Positions 8,811-18,505 of a stretch of 64,000 bases of DNA are shown here, in pieces (the stretch's first letter is position 1; each line of letters opens with the position of its first letter). The notes under the pieces are model-generated. The model had not been told where the DNA came from. It made no database searches and was given only the letters and a program-made list of their open reading frames with translations. The stretch lies in assembly GCF_003002825.1 (NCBI RefSeq), contig NZ_PVTE01000021.1, positions 1-64,000 of the forward strand, in the 5' to 3' direction. Position numbers and translations under genes: made by a program. This DNA comes from Spirosoma oryzae. GTDB lineage: Bacteria > Bacteroidota > Bacteroidia > Cytophagales > Spirosomataceae.

Positions 8811-11800
8811 TTATTTACTAAGCTTCTGTAAATACTGGTTTGCCTGATTCTTGTAAAAGATATTGTAGTTAGGCGTCACGGATCTGAGTACTTCCGTCTG
8901 CTTGGTGAACTGCCTGTTCGTTAGCGAATCGAAGAAAGCCGGGGTCTTGGCTCTTTGCGAACGGGCTGCTTCGGCTTGCCGCTTCGGATCTTCCTCCTGC
9001 TGTTTAAGCGCCTTTTCTGATTCCAGCAAGCGGGTTAGAATCTGATTCTGCCGATCAATCGTGTTTTGGTTGATGCGTTTATTGACCAGATCAGTTTCAC
9101 TCTGATCCATCTTGTCCATCAAATCTTTCACCTGATCGCCCTGCTGTTTGCCCGCTTCAGTGCCCTTTGCACCCTCTTCCAATTTCTTGAGCATCTCCCG
9201 AATCATCGCCTGTTGCGACGCTAACCGCGATAATTCTTCTGATAACCCCTGCCCCGATTTCCCACTCTTCTGAAGCTGTTTCATCTCAGCATTCAGCTTC
9301 TCCTGCATTTCTCCCAGACCCGGGCTTTGCCCTTTCTTTCCTGGCTTACCTTTCCCCGGCATAGCCATGGCGTTCATCTGCTGCTGCATGTTTTTCAGCA
9401 CGTCACTAAGCATCAGGGACAGATTGTTAATGGAAGTCATCGCAAATTGCTGTTTCGACGAAGCCATACTAAGGCGTCGATCTTTAAGCTGCTGTACGCT
9501 CTCGTCCATGTAAAACTTCATGTTCGTAAGTTCACGCGTAACAAACGGCTGAATCTGGGCGACCCGACTTGCCAGTGCGTTGAGGCTATCCTCAATAATT
9601 TTAGCATCGTCCTGGAGCTTTAACTGTTCCTGCGACAGCTTGGTCACGCGAGGATCTTGCAGGCTCATACCACGAAACTCTTTCATGATTTTTTCCTGCC
9701 CAAATGACAAAGTAATGAGATTGTCCAGAATGCTGCGCAGGTCATCCATGTTCTCCTGCATCTCACTCATCTGGCTGGATTGCATCGATTCACGCATTGA
9801 CTTACTCATCGAGCGCATTGCTTTGGATGCCTTGCTTTGGGAGCCTGAAGCTTGCTTGTTTTTCTTTTGCTTGAGCTGCTTCATGGCCTGATCCATCTGC
9901 TGCTCGATGTCTCTTTGCTGCTCGTCGGTGGATTCAGGCTTGGTCAATTCATCTTTTTCAGCCTGCTTCTCTAACTCCTCGATCATCTTTTTCAAGGCGT
10001 CAAACTCTTCTTTAGACAGCTGTTGCTTTTGTTCCTGCTGTTCCTGCGAGCCCGCGTTATTTTCATTTTCCTCTGCCTGCTTGTCTAATTTATCCGCTTG
10101 CTTCTCCAACTGATCAGCCACATTATTGACCTTCTGTTCGAGCTGCATCTGTTTAAAAAGTTTAAGCGCTCGGTCCAGATCGCGCTCCATATTACGCTCT
10201 TTACGCGATAAGCGATCCAACATATCCGACGCTTTCTCATCCTGTCGCTTCTCCAGCAACTGCTTGAGTTGTTCGTAGAGTTGCTTGGATTCAGGATCAA
10301 GTAGCTCGTTAAAGAGCTTCTGTAGCTGCTTCAATTTTTCCTGAACCGCGTTATCTTTCTCCGCAAAACGTTGTTGCAAGTCGTTAGTCTTCTGGAACTG
10401 CTCCTGGAGTTTCTGTACTTCCCGCATCAATTCCTCTCGCTTCTGAAGAATATCCTGTAGCTGTTTTTTATCCTGAAAATCCGACGACTTTTTGGTGCGC
10501 ATGCGCTCTTCAAGCTGACTCAGTTCTTTCTTGATAGCCTGTGTCTTGCTTAGCGCCTTGTCTATATCTTCCTGCGTCTTGTCTGCTGATTGATCGACTT
10601 GCTTCTGCACATCAGCGTTGGATGGAATGGCGAAAACGAACGGCGTGGACTTGGCTGATTTTGGTCCGTGGACGCCATCATTATCCCATACCGTTACGGT
10701 GTATTCCAGCTTATCCCGTTGCCCAAGACGTAAACTATCCAGCGACCAATTGTAGACGAAGTTCTGAGAAGTGGTCGTGCGATTGAACGCAATGTCTTTC
10801 GTGTACACAGGCGATTTCTTCCCCTCCCGCTCGATAGTATACGACAGTCGAAGTTTTGAGAATCCGTAATCATCGTTAATCAGACCAGACAAAGCGACAT
10901 AGTTGTAGGTCGTTGAGTCCTCAATACGGTTGACCGAAATCTGCGGGTAGCGATCAGGAATAACCTGAATGTTATAGCTGACCAACGATGGTTTGTTGAC
11001 ATTCGCGTTGGCGAGTGAGATGCCGTATTGCGTATTCTGTACCAGTCGCTTCGACGCTACGAACTTATCCCCATCGGCTAATTGCGCTTTGATCTGGGAA
11101 CGGTCGGCGTCGAATTTAAGCACGAGCGAATCCGTATGATCGGCTGCAAACGACCAGTTCGCTACGGTACCTTCGGGAATCAGTAGGTTGCCCGCATTGG
11201 CCAGTTGCTCAGCGGGTTTGTTCAGATAAGCCGGAAATGTTAGCCGAACATCGAAGGCCAAAATTGAGGGCCTATCGATCAGCGACACCGTGTACGTTTT
11301 CGATTTGAATCCTGCTGCTTCGAGATGAAAGTCCAAATCGCGCTGTATGTTGTCGAACGTATACTTGTACTCCGATCCCGACGGCGATAGCTTCAGCCTG
11401 GTTCCATCAGTTACGAGATAGACCGATTCGGGAATAGTGTTACCCGTCAGGCTTACTGTCAACGGAAAATCTTCGTTGCGAAAGCCCTTCATCGATTTAT
11501 TCCGTACGACAAACTGGAAGGGTGCTTCTTCAACAAACTCCTCGTTGTAGTTGACAAGCCGCGTCGATGACTGCGTCAGAAAATCAGGCTTGATTAATAG
11601 CAATAACAGAATGAGCGCTAACGGTGGAATAGCGTATTTTAGAAACTGACGATTGCCACTAAGTTCTATCGCATTGGCAAATCGGTTGATAAGTAATTGC
11701 TGTGACCGCTGGTCGAGACTGGCTCGAAGCAGATCACTTTGCTCCGAACTGATGCGTTGCAGCTGAAGTGTATTCAGCAGCTTGTCCGAAATGTCGGGAA

Positions 11801-12110
11801 AGTACGTGCCGATCTGCCGGGCCGCTTCATCCGTCGATAGTGGTTTGCTCAACCCGTAAAGACCCAGCAAAGGTCGAATGATGAACTGGTAAAGACCAAT
11901 CACTACGGCGACCAGAAAGCCAAAGAAAAGCACGGCGCGTCCGCCTGAGCTAAAGCGGCCAATAAATTCAGCCGTGTTAATCAACAGATAGGCCGTACCC
12001 AGCAGGGCCACGAAAAACAGACTTCCTTTAACGAGTTGATTTTGGAAGTAGCGCCGTTTGTATTCGTCGATGCGCTCGAGTAGCGTTGAGTAAGCTGCGG
12101 ATGATTGCAT
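8811..12110 (-). CDS. DUF4175 family membrane protein with long coiled coil
   Basis: 1099 residues. Three hydrophobic segments lie near residues 29-49, 58-78 and 158-174. A beta-rich extracytoplasmic region of roughly 200-500 follows, then a very long Q/E/K-rich helical region of about 500-1060 with heptad-like runs such as LSQLEERMRTKKSSDFQDKK. This is the layout of the DUF4175 proteins common in Bacteroidota, whose function is unknown; an envelope role is likely. It ends with its own terminator and is followed upstream by a small gene 17 bp away, so the two may form one transcript. Residues 740-800 are extreme in composition (many Q, K and S). Confidence 0.75.
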   Translation of the reverse strand: MQSSAAYSTLLERIDEYKRRYFQNQLVKGSLFFVALLGTAYLLINTAEFIGRFSSGGRAVLFFGFLVAVVIGLYQFIIRPLLGLYGLSKPLSTDEAARQIGTYFPDISDKLLNTLQLQRISSEQSDLLRASLDQRSQQLLINRFANAIELSGNRQFLKYAIPPLALILLLLLIKPDFLTQSSTRLVNYNEEFVEEAPFQFVVRNKSMKGFRNEDFPLTVSLTGNTIPESVYLVTDGTRLKLSPSGSEYKYTFDNIQRDLDFHLEAAGFKSKTYTVSLIDRPSILAFDVRLTFPAYLNKPAEQLANAGNLLIPEGTVANWSFAADHTDSLVLKFDADRSQIKAQLADGDKFVASKRLVQNTQYGISLANANVNKPSLVSYNIQVIPDRYPQISVNRIEDSTTYNYVALSGLINDDYGFSKLRLSYTIEREGKKSPVYTKDIAFNRTTTSQNFVYNWSLDSLRLGQRDKLEYTVTVWDNDGVHGPKSAKSTPFVFAIPSNADVQKQVDQSADKTQEDIDKALSKTQAIKKELSQLEERMRTKKSSDFQDKKQLQDILQKREELMREVQKLQEQFQKTNDLQQRFAEKDNAVQEKLKQLQKLFNELLDPESKQLYEQLKQLLEKRQDEKASDMLDRLSRKERNMERDLDRALKLFKQMQLEQKVNNVADQLEKQADKLDKQAEENENNAGSQEQQEQKQQLSKEEFDALKKMIEELEKQAEKDELTKPESTDEQQRDIEQQMDQAMKQLKQKKNKQASGSQSKASKAMRSMSKSMRESMQSSQMSEMQENMDDLRSILDNLITLSFGQEKIMKEFRGMSLQDPRVTKLSQEQLKLQDDAKIIEDSLNALASRVAQIQPFVTRELTNMKFYMDESVQQLKDRRLSMASSKQQFAMTSINNLSLMLSDVLKNMQQQMNAMAMPGKGKPGKKGQSPGLGEMQEKLNAEMKQLQKSGKSGQGLSEELSRLASQQAMIREMLKKLEEGAKGTEAGKQQGDQVKDLMDKMDQSETDLVNKRINQNTIDRQNQILTRLLESEKALKQQEEDPKRQAEAARSQRAKTPAFFDSLTNRQFTKQTEVLRSVTPNYNIFYKNQANQYLQKLSK

Positions 12111-12127
12111 AAGGGTCGGAAAGGAAA

Positions 12128-12484
12128 TCAGGCGGCAAACACAGATTGGAAATAAGTAATAACGTGGCTTTTCAGCAGCGTTTCCTGAGCCAGCAAATCG
12201 CCGTGTGGCAATGGTTTGATCAGTGTCCAGTGCGGCCAGCCATCTTTGTCAGGACCCGCAAAATCGTAGTAGCTGGACTCGCTCAACACGCGGCAAACGC
12301 CAATGTGCATCAAGTCCTGTTTCTGTTCTTTCGAGAATCGGATGGGCCCCCTACCCAATTCCTGAACGCCGATTAAAAAGAGGACGGCATTTAGATCAGC
12401 GGGTCGTTTACCAAGCAGCTGCTGTAACTGATCGAGCAAGTTTTCCCAAGCTGATTCGGTATGTGATTTTTCGGAATCTGTCAC
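12128..12484 (-). CDS. Conserved-looking hypothetical protein (118 aa)
   Basis: A small soluble protein with no signal peptide or membrane helix. Residues 13-30 look like an amphipathic helix (AWENLLDQLQQLLGKR); the centre, ADLNAVLFLIGVQELG, is hydrophobic and the C-terminal half has aromatic/Pro patches (DGWPHWTLIKPLPHG). No family is recognised. The start is GTG at 12484; no internal ATG gives a sensible N-terminus. It lies 17 bp upstream of the DUF4175 gene on the same strand, so it is probably co-transcribed, and is divergent from comF. Confidence 0.6.
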   Translation of the reverse strand: MTDSEKSHTESAWENLLDQLQQLLGKRPADLNAVLFLIGVQELGRGPIRFSKEQKQDLMHIGVCRVLSESSYYDFAGPDKDGWPHWTLIKPLPHGDLLAQETLLKSHVITYFQSVFAA

Positions 12485-12557
12485 GTCAAAAAAGTATATA
12501 CTCCCTAAATTACAATTAATTACGCATAAGTAACGATGCGTCTTCCGGTTTCGGTTT

Positions 12558-13253
12558 ATGAAAAGTCTACTAACTGACCTGATTAATCTGCTGTTCCCGA
12601 CATTGTGCGTGGGCTGTGATCAAACCCTGCATCAAGCCGATCAGTTTCTGTGCACGGCATGTCGGCTGGCGTTGCCGGAAACAAACGACCATCAGTCGCC
12701 TGACCACAATGAATCACACAACAAGTTTGCCGGGAAGGTACCCATACGGTATGTAACCTCGTACGCTCGCTTCGTAAAAGGCGGTGTTATGCAACGAGCC
12801 ATCCATCGGATAAAGTACGAGGGAAACAAAGATGCTGCCACGGGATTCGGCCGATGGTACGGAGCGATTCTGAACGAGCATAGTTCGTTGGCTGACGATA
12901 TCGATTTGCTGGTGGGCGTGCCGCTTCACAAACAGCGGCTCAGACAACGAGGCTACAACCAGGCCGATCAGCTGGCGATAGGATTGAGTGAAACAATGCA
13001 GCTTCCAGCACGTACGGACGTACTAGTCCGAACGGAATTCAAGTCGTCGCAAACGAAAAAGAATCGGCTGGAACGATGGGCGAATGTTGAAACCGTATTT
13101 GGCGTAGCTGATGCGTTAGCTGTGAAAGATAAGCATATCGCCATTGTCGACGATGTATTGACTACAGGCGCTACAATTGAAGCCTGCGCGGCTGAATTAC
13201 TCCGGGCGGGCTGTAGGGAGGTCAGCGTCATCACGTTGGCTGTGACGCAATAA
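12558..13253 (+). CDS. comF: ComF family phosphoribosyltransferase-like protein
   Basis: 231 residues. The N-terminal zinc ribbon has C17/C20 (CVGC) and C32/C35 (CTAC). The C-terminal type I phosphoribosyltransferase domain has RLRQRGYNQADQL and the PRPP loop IAIVDDVLTTGAT (about 194-206). This is the architecture of ComF/GntX, associated with DNA uptake in competent bacteria, although many Bacteroidota carry it without known competence. It is monocistronic: divergent upstream gene and a hairpin terminator directly after the stop. Confidence 0.88.
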   Translation: MKSLLTDLINLLFPTLCVGCDQTLHQADQFLCTACRLALPETNDHQSPDHNESHNKFAGKVPIRYVTSYARFVKGGVMQRAIHRIKYEGNKDAATGFGRWYGAILNEHSSLADDIDLLVGVPLHKQRLRQRGYNQADQLAIGLSETMQLPARTDVLVRTEFKSSQTKKNRLERWANVETVFGVADALAVKDKHIAIVDDVLTTGATIEACAAELLRAGCREVSVITLAVTQ

Positions 13254-13283
13254 AAAAGGCGCTCCCCGTAGGAAGCGCCTTTC
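13252..13283. terminator. Convergent terminator between comF and gldJ
   Basis: AAAGGCGCT pairs with AGCGCCTTT around a 10-nt loop. The minus strand has a six-U tract (for gldJ) and the plus strand a shorter T run, so it can serve both genes. Confidence 0.85.
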
Positions 13284-13300
13284 ATTGTAAAAGCTTGTGC

Positions 13301-14557
13301 TTACTTATTACGACCTACACCAATCATAGCGCAGCGGAAACCAATCATGGCCGTTGCCGAATCCTGATCGAGGAAACGACGGGTACCCGGTGATAACCAA
13401 TACGCTACGTCGTTCCAGGAGCCACCTTTGTAGACGCGCAGCTTGTCGTTGATAAGCGACTGATTGTTCTTCGCATCATAGTTCTTCGCGTCATCCATGT
13501 AACCGTTCCGACGAATCGGGTTGAGGTCGCTCACATCTTGGTACGACAGCGGACGGTATACGTCATATACCCATTCGTTTACGTTACCAGCCATGTTGTA
13601 CAGGCCAAAGTCGTTGGCAGGATACGCGTAGATTTCAGCGGTGATGATCGCGCCGTCATTCGAGCGGCCAGCGATACCAGCGTAGTCACCACGGCCGCGT
13701 TTGAAGTTAGCCAGCATCTGCCCCTGTTTCCGACCCTTCTTCGGATTCCGTACAGAAGAACCGTCCCACGGATAAATCCGTTGGTTGATCTGGTTTTCGT
13801 CCATGTACTGTGTCCCGATAAGGGCTTTCGCTGCGTATTCCCATTCGGCTTCCGTTGGTAGCCGGTAGTCAGGCAGGATTGTACCGCTTTCCAGACTTGG
13901 TTTACCGGCTGGTGCTGCCGATGCCTCAGCCAGAGCCGGGTCTTCCGCCTGCTTCGACTTACGCTTCAACGAGAAGCCTCCTTTCTTCTTTGGACCACCC
14001 CCTTTTGCCAGTTCGCTATTTACTGCGTCTGACCGCCAGCGGGCATAGTCACTAGCCTGCACCCACGATACACCGACGACCGGGTAATATCGGAAAGCCG
14101 GGTAGCGAAGGTACTGGGTAACGTATGAGTCGTTGAACGACAGTGGGTTAGACCATACTGTCGTATCGGGAAGGGCAGCTCTGACGACCTCTTCCGATGA
14201 GTCACGCGTGATGGCGTTCAGGTATTCGAGATAGTGGACGTTTGCCATTTCGGTTTCGTCCATATAGAATGACTGAATCGAAACGGTGCGTTCGCGGTTG
14301 TCGCGGCTGTTCATTACGTCCTCTTCCAGCGCGCCCATCGTAAACCGACCGCCTTCAATAAAGACGAGGTTTGGGCCCGCTTTCTGACCGGCGAATTTCT
14401 TTACCTGGAAACCATCTTTCTGGTTGTAAGCAATACCGGTCGCCGTGCTTTTCTTGCCCGGCTGTACGCTCGTTGGGTGCTTTGACTTACAGGCCGAAAG
14501 AGCCGCCGTTGCCAGCAGCACATAGGCAGCTTGTTTCAGGTGATACTTTTGAATCAT
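13301..14557 (-). CDS. gldJ: Gliding motility lipoprotein GldJ
   Basis: 418 residues. A lipoprotein signal ends at C23 (ALSAC). The body is a formylglycine-generating-enzyme/sulfatase-modifying-factor domain: GPNLVFIEGGRFTMG (about 60-75), YPVVGVSWVQASDYARW, YRLPTEAEWEYAAK, NMAGNVNEWV and a C-terminal GGSWND...GFRCA. The early segment TGIAYNQKDGFQ and the insert distinguish GldJ from GldK. GldJ is an outer-membrane-associated component needed for Bacteroidota gliding and for stability of other type IX secretion proteins. mfd lies 41 bp upstream on the same strand. Confidence 0.88.
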   Translation of the reverse strand: MIQKYHLKQAAYVLLATAALSACKSKHPTSVQPGKKSTATGIAYNQKDGFQVKKFAGQKAGPNLVFIEGGRFTMGALEEDVMNSRDNRERTVSIQSFYMDETEMANVHYLEYLNAITRDSSEEVVRAALPDTTVWSNPLSFNDSYVTQYLRYPAFRYYPVVGVSWVQASDYARWRSDAVNSELAKGGGPKKKGGFSLKRKSKQAEDPALAEASAAPAGKPSLESGTILPDYRLPTEAEWEYAAKALIGTQYMDENQINQRIYPWDGSSVRNPKKGRKQGQMLANFKRGRGDYAGIAGRSNDGAIITAEIYAYPANDFGLYNMAGNVNEWVYDVYRPLSYQDVSDLNPIRRNGYMDDAKNYDAKNNQSLINDKLRVYKGGSWNDVAYWLSPGTRRFLDQDSATAMIGFRCAMIGVGRNK

Positions 14558-14598
14558 TGCTGTATTTTGTGTAAGATACGCTGGTGCTAAATTAGTGC

Positions 14599-17500
14599 TT
14601 AACTCGTCATTTCGGCCAGAACGTTATTCAACTGCTCCACCGAATCGATACCCGAATGCGTGAAAATCGGTCTTCCTTTCGACTCTTTGAGTGAGCATTT
14701 CGACGGGTTCCGCTTGATGTACTCAATTACTTTGCCAAATTGGTCGGACGTGAAGAACGCGTCATTCCCGTTAGAAACGAAGTAGCCTTTCAGAATAGTA
14801 TTCTTAAGCGTCAGTTTTTCAAGGTATAAGCGTTCGGCTTTCCAGCGCACGTTGACCATGTCAATCAGGTTGATAACCTCTTCAGGGATCGGTCCGAACC
14901 GGTCCAGAATTTCCTGACGGAAGGCTTCCAGTTCCGTCGAATTTTCGATGCTGTCCAGGCGGGTATATAGTGCCAGACGTTCCGAAATATTGTGTACGTA
15001 CCGCTCCGGAATAACAACCGGAAGGTCCGTTTCAATAACTGTGTCGGGCAGCTTCAGTTTCAAATCACCGGGTTTCGTCTCGAACAGGTCTTTGAACTCA
15101 TTTTCCCGCAACTCCTGTACGGCTTCATCCAGGACCTTGTGGTACATCTCGAAGCCCAGGTCGTTGACGAAGCCACTTTGTTCCGCACCCAACAGGTTCC
15201 CCGCGCCCCGAATGTCGAGGTCGCGCATGGCAATCTTGAATCCTTCGCCCAGATCCGAGAAATCTTCCAGCGTCTGTAGCCGTTTGCGGGCATCCGCCGT
15301 CAGTACCGATGGCGGTGGCGTGAGCAGGTAACAGAACGCCTTGCGGTTCGATCGGCCAACCCGGCCCCGCATCTGATGCAGGTCCGATAAGCCGAAATAG
15401 TGCGCGTTGTTGATCAAAATTGTATTGGCATTCGGAATGTCCAGCCCCGATTCGATGATGTTGGTCGAGATCAGCACATCGTACTCACCATCGATAAAGC
15501 GGGTCATCATCCGTTCCAGCCGCTCCCCTTCCATCTGCCCGTGGGCAACACCGACCCGCGCTTCAGGAACTAACCGCATAATCATGTTGCCAATGGATTC
15601 GATATCGCCGATTCGGTTATGCACAAAGAAAGCCTGACCACCTCGTTTGATTTCTGTACTGATGGCGTCGCGGATAACGGTCTCGCTAAACGCGTGAACT
15701 TCCGTCGTAACCGGTTGCCGGTTGGGCGGTGGCGTAGCGATGACCGACAGGTCACGGGCACCCATCAGCGAGAAGTGCAGCGTACGGGGAATGGGTGTAG
15801 CGGTGAGCGTCAGGACATCGACTTCCACACGCAGTTCTTTAAGCCGATCTTTCGTTTTAACGCCGAATTTCTGCTCTTCGTCGATAATCAGCAAACCAAG
15901 GTCTTTGAACTTGATGTCCTTGTTGACAATGCGATGCGTACCGATCAGGATGTTGATTTCACCCGACGCAACGCCTTTCAAGATCTCCTTGATTTGTGCA
16001 GCCGTACGAAACCGATTGATGTATTCGACCTTGACCGGAAAGTCAGCCATACGGTCGGAAAACGTCTTGAAATGCTGCATCGCCAGGATCGTCGTCGGGA
16101 CTAGCACGGCGACTTGTTTGTTGTCGCTGACGGCCTTGAACGCGGCCCGAATCGCGATTTCGGTCTTACCGAAACCGACGTCTCCGCAAACCAGCCGGTC
16201 CATGGGGTTGGGCCGCTCCATGTCGTCTTTAACGTCGTTGGTGGCCTTTGCCTGATCGGGGGTGTCTTCGTACAGAAACGACGATTCAAGTTCGGTTTGT
16301 AGGAACGTGTCGCGGCTGAACGCGTAACCCGGCGCGTTTCGGCGCTTGGCGTAGAGCGCAATCAGTTCGCGGGCAATGTCTTTGACCTGTTTGCGAATGC
16401 GCGATTTCTTCTGCTCCCACTCCTGCGAGCCTAGCTTGCTCATCGGCGGAGGACTCCCCTCCCGGCCCGTGTACTTGGCAATCTTGTGCAGACTGTGGAT
16501 GCTGACGAGCAGAATGTCGTTGTCGCGGTAGATCAGCCGAATGGCTTCCTGCTGATTACCAGCGTTATCGACCTTTTCTAAACCCGCAAACCGACCAATG
16601 CCGTGGTCGATATGGGTGACGTAATCGCCCGGTTGCAGCGTTTTCAGTTCACGCAGTGTCAGCGCCTTCGACTTCGTGAATTTATCCTGAACCTTGAAGC
16701 GGTAGTAGCGGTCGAAGAGCTGGTGATCGGTAAAGCAAACGATCTTCAGCGAGTCGTCGATGTAGCCTTCCCGCAGACCGATGTTAAGCGGCTGAAAGGT
16801 AAGGTGCGGATCGAGTTCTTCGAAGATGGTACGGAGCCGGTCGAGCTGTTTGAACGACTCGGCTGCGATAACGTTAGTATAGCCCTTCGCCTGATTGTCG
16901 CCCAGCGTATCAACAAGGCGTTTGAAATCCTTATTGAACGACGGCTGCGGTTTCGATTGGTACTGCTGTCGACCATCCGTTTTGAAATAGAATTTCCGAC
17001 CAAACTCGACCGTCCGAAACTCTTTAATCTGATTCAGAAACGTACGCCGGGTTTCGAACAGGTCGCCGGGGTTCGATACGACCTGAATGCCACCACTGCT
17101 AGCCAGCACCGTCTCAAAACTCTGCTCGGCTTTTTCGTAGCACTTCTCGATGATCTCCAGCGTGAACTCAACGTCTTTTGCCCAGATCGTCGTGGTAGCC
17201 GGTAGGAAGCTGAAAAACGGGTCCCGCGTTTCCTCGATCAGTTTGGTCTGAATGTTCGGGATAACGTTGATAAAGTCAACAGGGTCTGTGGATAACTGTG
17301 TTTCCGGGTTGAATTGGCGGATGCTTTCTACTTCATCGCCGAACAGATCAATGCGGAACGGGTACTCGCTGGCGAATGAAAAAACGTCGATGATACCACC
17401 CCGAACGGAAAACTGACCGGCTTCGTAGACAAAGTCCGTTTTCTCGAACTCATACGTCAGCAGCAGGTCGGCAACGAAATTTGTGTCGATCTTCTCCCCT

Positions 17501-17952
17501 ACCCGAATCGTCAGCGTGTTGGCCTGTAGCGAGCGCTTGTTGATCACTTTCTCCGACAACGCTTCGGGATACGTAACGACGAGTAAGCCGTCTTTCGGGG
17601 CTGGGTTCAACTTGTTGAGTACCTCAGCCCGCATCAGCACGTTGGCGTTTTCTACCTCTTCGTACTGATACGGCTTTTTGTACGACATGGGAAATAGCAG
17701 AATTTCCCGTTCCAGCAGATGCTGTAAGTCATTGTAAAAGTAGGCGGCTTCATCGCGATCAGTCATCACAAACAGATGATTGCCACCTACCGATTTGACG
17801 ATAGCCGACGCAAAGACCGCGTCCAGACTACCCGCCAAACCCTTGATCTGAAGTCGTTGCGGATCGCCGGTATGCTTACGACCAAACGGTTCAGATAGTA
17901 TCTGGATAAAACTATCGTTGGCGTAAAGGCCAACTAATTCGGCTGGTTTCAA
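14599..17952 (-). CDS. mfd: Transcription-repair coupling factor Mfd
   Basis: 1117 residues, normal for Mfd. From the N-terminus: a UvrB-like region (domains 1-2, about 1-330), the RNA-polymerase-interacting CarD-like domain (LKTLQPGDYVTHIDHGIGRF, about 440-510), and an SF2 translocase with Walker A GDVGFGKTE, the box IIDEEQKFGV and TATPIPRTLHF. The TRG region and C-terminal autoinhibitory domain follow. It displaces stalled RNA polymerase and recruits UvrA. The start appears to be TTG at 17952, since the first internal ATG is about 60 residues in and would remove conserved sequence. It may be co-transcribed with gldJ. Confidence 0.97.
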   Translation of the reverse strand: MKPAELVGLYANDSFIQILSEPFGRKHTGDPQRLQIKGLAGSLDAVFASAIVKSVGGNHLFVMTDRDEAAYFYNDLQHLLEREILLFPMSYKKPYQYEEVENANVLMRAEVLNKLNPAPKDGLLVVTYPEALSEKVINKRSLQANTLTIRVGEKIDTNFVADLLLTYEFEKTDFVYEAGQFSVRGGIIDVFSFASEYPFRIDLFGDEVESIRQFNPETQLSTDPVDFINVIPNIQTKLIEETRDPFFSFLPATTTIWAKDVEFTLEIIEKCYEKAEQSFETVLASSGGIQVVSNPGDLFETRRTFLNQIKEFRTVEFGRKFYFKTDGRQQYQSKPQPSFNKDFKRLVDTLGDNQAKGYTNVIAAESFKQLDRLRTIFEELDPHLTFQPLNIGLREGYIDDSLKIVCFTDHQLFDRYYRFKVQDKFTKSKALTLRELKTLQPGDYVTHIDHGIGRFAGLEKVDNAGNQQEAIRLIYRDNDILLVSIHSLHKIAKYTGREGSPPPMSKLGSQEWEQKKSRIRKQVKDIARELIALYAKRRNAPGYAFSRDTFLQTELESSFLYEDTPDQAKATNDVKDDMERPNPMDRLVCGDVGFGKTEIAIRAAFKAVSDNKQVAVLVPTTILAMQHFKTFSDRMADFPVKVEYINRFRTAAQIKEILKGVASGEINILIGTHRIVNKDIKFKDLGLLIIDEEQKFGVKTKDRLKELRVEVDVLTLTATPIPRTLHFSLMGARDLSVIATPPPNRQPVTTEVHAFSETVIRDAISTEIKRGGQAFFVHNRIGDIESIGNMIMRLVPEARVGVAHGQMEGERLERMMTRFIDGEYDVLISTNIIESGLDIPNANTILINNAHYFGLSDLHQMRGRVGRSNRKAFCYLLTPPPSVLTADARKRLQTLEDFSDLGEGFKIAMRDLDIRGAGNLLGAEQSGFVNDLGFEMYHKVLDEAVQELRENEFKDLFETKPGDLKLKLPDTVIETDLPVVIPERYVHNISERLALYTRLDSIENSTELEAFRQEILDRFGPIPEEVINLIDMVNVRWKAERLYLEKLTLKNTILKGYFVSNGNDAFFTSDQFGKVIEYIKRNPSKCSLKESKGRPIFTHSGIDSVEQLNNVLAEMTS

Positions 17953-17981
17953 GCAAATTCAGGTTGTGATATACAAACAGG

Positions 17982-18010
17982 AAAAGCCGCTGGAAGCGTA
18001 TTCCGGCGGC
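17982..18010 (-). terminator. Intrinsic terminator after the barstar gene
   Basis: Minus strand: a 10-bp stem (GCCGCCGGAA with TTCCAGCGGC, allowing one weak pair), 5-nt loop, followed by TTTTCCTGTTT. It separates the barnase/barstar pair from mfd. Confidence 0.65.
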
Positions 18011-18058
18011 ACGTAGTTGTAACAGCACGCGAAAGCGATTTGTTGCAGGTACGGTGGG

Positions 18059-18505
18059 CTATAAACTGGCCATTGACTGAAAGTCAATCTGCTCCTTTTC
18101 CAGGATCGACTGAATGCGCGGACTATCCTCAAATACAACGACCAGTTCCTTCTTATCCGTGATCTCGTCATCGTCGAGCCACTTCCAATCTTCGGCTGTT
18201 GCGTCCAGCATGTTGAATACGCTGGCTAGTTTAGCCGGGTCCCGTTCTTTACTGATTAGATCGGCTGTATTGGTGAAATACAGCACAATACGCTCATCTT
18301 CCAGCCATTGCAAATCGTTGAGAGCGTCGTTGAGGGCATCTATGTTGTAGCCAAACGAGTCTGGAAATTCGAGTACGTCGGCCATGGATTCATAAAACGA
18401 ACGAAGTGTCGTCGCGTCTTTGCCATCGACGTGCGCAATAAACCAATCGGCGAAGTGAGCTTCCAGTTCGCGTTCTGACTGGCAGATAAGTATGTTCGGT
18501 GTCAT
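18059..18505 (-). CDS. Barstar family ribonuclease inhibitor
   Basis: 148 residues, acidic, no signal peptide, hence cytoplasmic. The segment [20 protein letters not shown], then [20 protein letters not shown] and [11 protein letters not shown], is the barstar signature (helix plus the G-x-N-x-DAL-x-D-x-L-x-D-L-x-W motif that plugs the RNase active site). The length is greater than the ~90 residues of Bacillus barstar, with a C-terminal extension of unknown role. The ATG overlaps the stop of the RNase gene by 4 bp (ATGA), so the two are translationally coupled, RNase first. Confidence 0.85.
   Translation of the reverse strand: MTPNILICQSERELEAHFADWFIAHVDGKDATTLRSFYESMADVLEFPDSFGYNIDALNDALNDLQWLEDERIVLYFTNTADLISKERDPAKLASVFNMLDATAEDWKWLDDDEITDKKELVVVFEDSPRIQSILEKEQIDFQSMASL

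Noticed and set aside
15619-16255. Open frames of 161-177 codons on the plus strand opposite mfd
   Set aside because: They are antisense to the conserved translocase core of Mfd and have no independent signals.
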